NCBI GenBank assembly: GCA_032622095.1
Contig: CP136066.1
Coordinates: 48,892,911 to 48,956,910 of the forward strand
Length of the DNA: 64,000 bases
Reading direction: 5' to 3'
Source: Siphonodentalium dalli
Taxonomy: Eukaryota > Mollusca > Scaphopoda > Gadilida > Siphonodentaliidae
Part shown: piece after piece, positions 61,580 through 64,000 of the stretch
How positions within the stretch are numbered: the stretch's first letter is position 1
How the letters are laid out: the number at the start of each line of letters is the position of its first letter
Translations under genes and position numbers: made by a program
The notes under the pieces: model-generated
Database searches by the model: none
The model's input: only the letters and a program-made list of their open reading frames with translations
What the model was told of the DNA's origin: nothing

Positions 61580-62195
61580 AAAATGTAGTAATAAAAGCTC
61601 GGACAAAATTATGCATGTTGCGAAATGTTCTAAGTCGAAAAAGGGGAATAACTCCACACACAAAAAAAAGTCGGACAGACCTCATAATCGCAGGTACACA
61701 GGTTCCCGTGGTAATAAATATCAGTGCCAAGATTAAAAAACATTGACCTAAAAATGTAGGAATAAAAGCTCGGACAAAATTATGCATGTTGCAAAACAAT
61801 TTCTAAGTCGAAAAGGGGGATAACTCCACCAAACAATGTCGGACAGACGTCATAATCGCAGGTGCGCAGGTTCCCATGGTACTAAATATCTGTGCCAAGT
61901 TTTAAAAATTTGACCTAAAAATGTAGGAATAAAAGGTCGAACAAAATTATACATGTTGCAAAAAAATTCTAAGTCGAAAAAGGGGGGATAACTCCACCAA
62001 AAAAAGTCCGACAGAGGTCATAATCGCAGGTGCGGAGGTTCCCATGGTGGTTGATGTCTGTGCCAAGTTTCACGGAAAATTATCATAAAACGACTGAAAA
62101 AACCTCCGGACAAATTTGTGTCCACGGACGGACGGATGATGGACGGACGGACGAGCTGATTCCAGTATACCCTCCCAGAACTTCGTTGAGGGGGG
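61580..62195. repeat. Tandem ~168-bp repeat ending in GACGG run
   Basis: Three units ('aaaagctcggacaaaattat', 'ggataactccaccaa', 'cataatcgcaggtgcg') are followed by 'acggacggacggatgatgga' and 'gaggggggtataataat'. It is probably a dispersed repeat with internal tandem duplication. Confidence 0.85.
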
Positions 62196-62289
62196 TATAA
62201 TAATTATAGAATGGGAAATTAAACAATGCCATTGGCTGAGATATATGCCAGGAAGAATGGACGGTTGGACAGACAGACTGAGGACATAC

Positions 62290-62580
62290 CCTTACCGAGC
62301 ATGAAGGCTTAATAAGCCTTCAACAAGGATTCGCCAAGGATTCGAGTGCTTATGTCAATCACAATAAGCATTCGCTTAGGACTCGAGTGCTTATATCGAT
62401 CACAGTAAGCACTAGCTTAGGACTCGAGTGCTTATATCGATCACAGTAAGCACTCGCTTGGGACTCGAATGCACTCGCTTAGGACTCGAGTGATTAAGAT
62501 GCAGTGCAGGTATAAGCACTCGATAAGGAATCGAATCCTTAGGTCTCCCACATAAGCACTCTGAAAAATGAGGGCTTGTG
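62290..62580. repeat. Tandem 'taagcactcgcttaggactc' repeat
   Basis: About six degenerate units carry ggactcgagtgcttatatcg and 'atcacagtaagcactcgctt'. Confidence 0.85.
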
Positions 62581-62599
62581 GTGAAGGCTAACATTTTCT

Positions 62600-64000
62600 G
62601 TTAACTAATAAAATTTAGACTTCAGCCAGACATATGACTCTAAAATCAGCATTCAAATTAAGGCTTCAATATATTGTTGGCCTCTTAGCCCTCGATGCTC
62701 GACTTAGAATATTTCAATACAATACTGTTCCGAATCTGAAGCTGCAAATTAACCAAGTCCAACATGGAGAAATATATGGAAAAATTAATAATTATTTGGC
62801 AAATTTGTAGTTTTAGCAATTTGTTTGGCAATATACATTTGAAAATATTCAGAATTTGTCAAGCTTTCACATGGTGTAAATATTGTGGTTTAATCCGAAT
62901 TTTAATAAATTATAATTAATTAAATAATTAATACAATTAATAATTTTCAACTTGTAGGACCCCATATGGAAATGTCATATAGGAACCTATAGGAATCATA
63001 TTGGAAATAACGATTCACATTAGGAAAATTATAGGACCGTATTTCCTATAGGAAAATTGCCATGGATAAGAACATTTTGAGACAACCTATAGCAATAAAT
63101 AATTTTATAGGAGATTTTGCAATTTTCTCAAGATCTCTATATTTTTCTCAAGATATGTTGGCCCACTGATAATTCAGAACAGCTAGTCTATATCATCCAA
63201 GGTACCAATTGAGAAAAAAGCAAAGCCCAAGGGGGAGGGTGCAATTTGGGGGTTTGGTGCAAGGGAGGAAATGTAGTTGGAAATTCCAAGGTGAACACCC
63301 CCATTGCCCAATGGAGACCCTCTAGCTACATCCCTGTATAAGTCTGATTCATCTCATTGCCAGTAATAAATCACTTTAACATTGTAATCAATCCTACTAT
63401 TTAATTGGGACAACTGCTTTACTCTGTGTCTATGAGTACCTGTTATGTAATCACCCTGACTTGCCCTCAATGCAAATTGAGACCAGATGGAATTTTCTCA
63501 AATTCACAAACTGTGGATAGCTCACAATGGGAAGTCAAGGTTTATATTGGTTTTCTTTATATCACATTCAGGATTATTTACTGATAGTTTAAATTCAGGT
63601 GAGTATATACTTTGCATTTATTTTATCAAATTATAACATATAGGATGATGTTTATATTTATACTTTATTCGTAATTTAAGTATTATAAATCACTGGCAAT
63701 TTAATTTATAGTTAATAACATTTTAAATTGACAGGTCTCCAAAAAATATGAAATTTTGCTGAGGTTGCCTGACAGATACAGGTCAATTAATTGTCAGCAT
63801 TACAATTTGCATGGAGTTACAAAAATAATGTTGGGGTCAGCAAAGAAAATAATTATACCATCTATTTAACTGTTATTTTAAAAATTCAGCATTAAATAGA
63901 TGCATGCATAATTTTTCTGTGACTTTAAAATAACTGCTCAATTTTTTGCATTGATTTTTAAACTGACAATCTCCATCTGTTGACAATTAACTGCATGAAT
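62600..64000. other. No gene recognised
   Basis: A+T-rich sequence with local repeats of 'tataggaaat' type near 62950-63110. No exon or RNA gene can be supported. Confidence 0.5.

Noticed and set aside
63560-63600. Mini-exon between attcag and gtgagt
   Set aside because: Only about 29 bases, with an in-frame stop in the reading frame tested and no neighbours.

Overview
The window looks like a piece of a repeat-rich animal genome. Coding sequence is sparse and split into short exons with GT/AG borders. Most of the DNA is small non-autonomous transposons (foldback elements and MITEs), minisatellites and degraded retroelements. The only gene recognised with confidence is an inhibitory SMAD (SMAD6/7 type, TGF-beta/BMP pathway), so the source is a metazoan. 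The repeat style suggests a marine invertebrate, perhaps a mollusc, but that is a guess.

Layout. Positions 1-16817 and 22067-39919 are two arms of one very large inverted repeat. Paired positions sum to about 38880-39975, drifting with indels. The arms are separated by 5.1 kb with no partner in the window (16818-21966) and by a run of exactly 100 N (21967-22066), a usual placeholder for a scaffold gap of unknown size. The right arm starts at the first base after the gap, and the left arm runs off the window start. The structure is therefore either a true inverted segmental duplication or two haplotypes of one locus scaffolded head to head. The contig-edge position favours the second.

Each arm carries the last three coding exons of the inhibitory SMAD, transcribed away from the centre: minus strand in the left arm (13978-14031, 13427-13504, 1858-2426) and plus strand in the right arm (24849-24902, 25377-25454, 37492-38060). 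All three begin and end in compatible phase 1. The first two encode the linker and the last encodes the whole MH2 domain. The MH1 exon was not found. Most of each arm is thus the 11-12 kb intron before the MH2 exon, filled with repeats. The arms differ by scattered substitutions (two amino-acid changes seen), minisatellite copy number and at least one block where a MITE is present on one side only.

The spacer (16818-21966) holds repeats only, including a long GA microsatellite and a three-level nest of transposons with empty target sites visible nearby.

The right flank (39920-64000) contains no gene I can name. It holds many TTAA-flanked foldback elements, a 51-bp minisatellite, 'tactctggtaaa' tandem repeats, a truncated and frameshifted LINE reverse transcriptase end (about 53860-54600, minus) and one weak candidate exon (61119-61236).

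The most distinctive non-genic pattern is a 69-bp near-perfect hairpin module present about 16 times, usually as mirrored pairs, inside several element families with unrelated termini. Many of those families are bounded by TTAA, the target used by piggyBac-type transposases.
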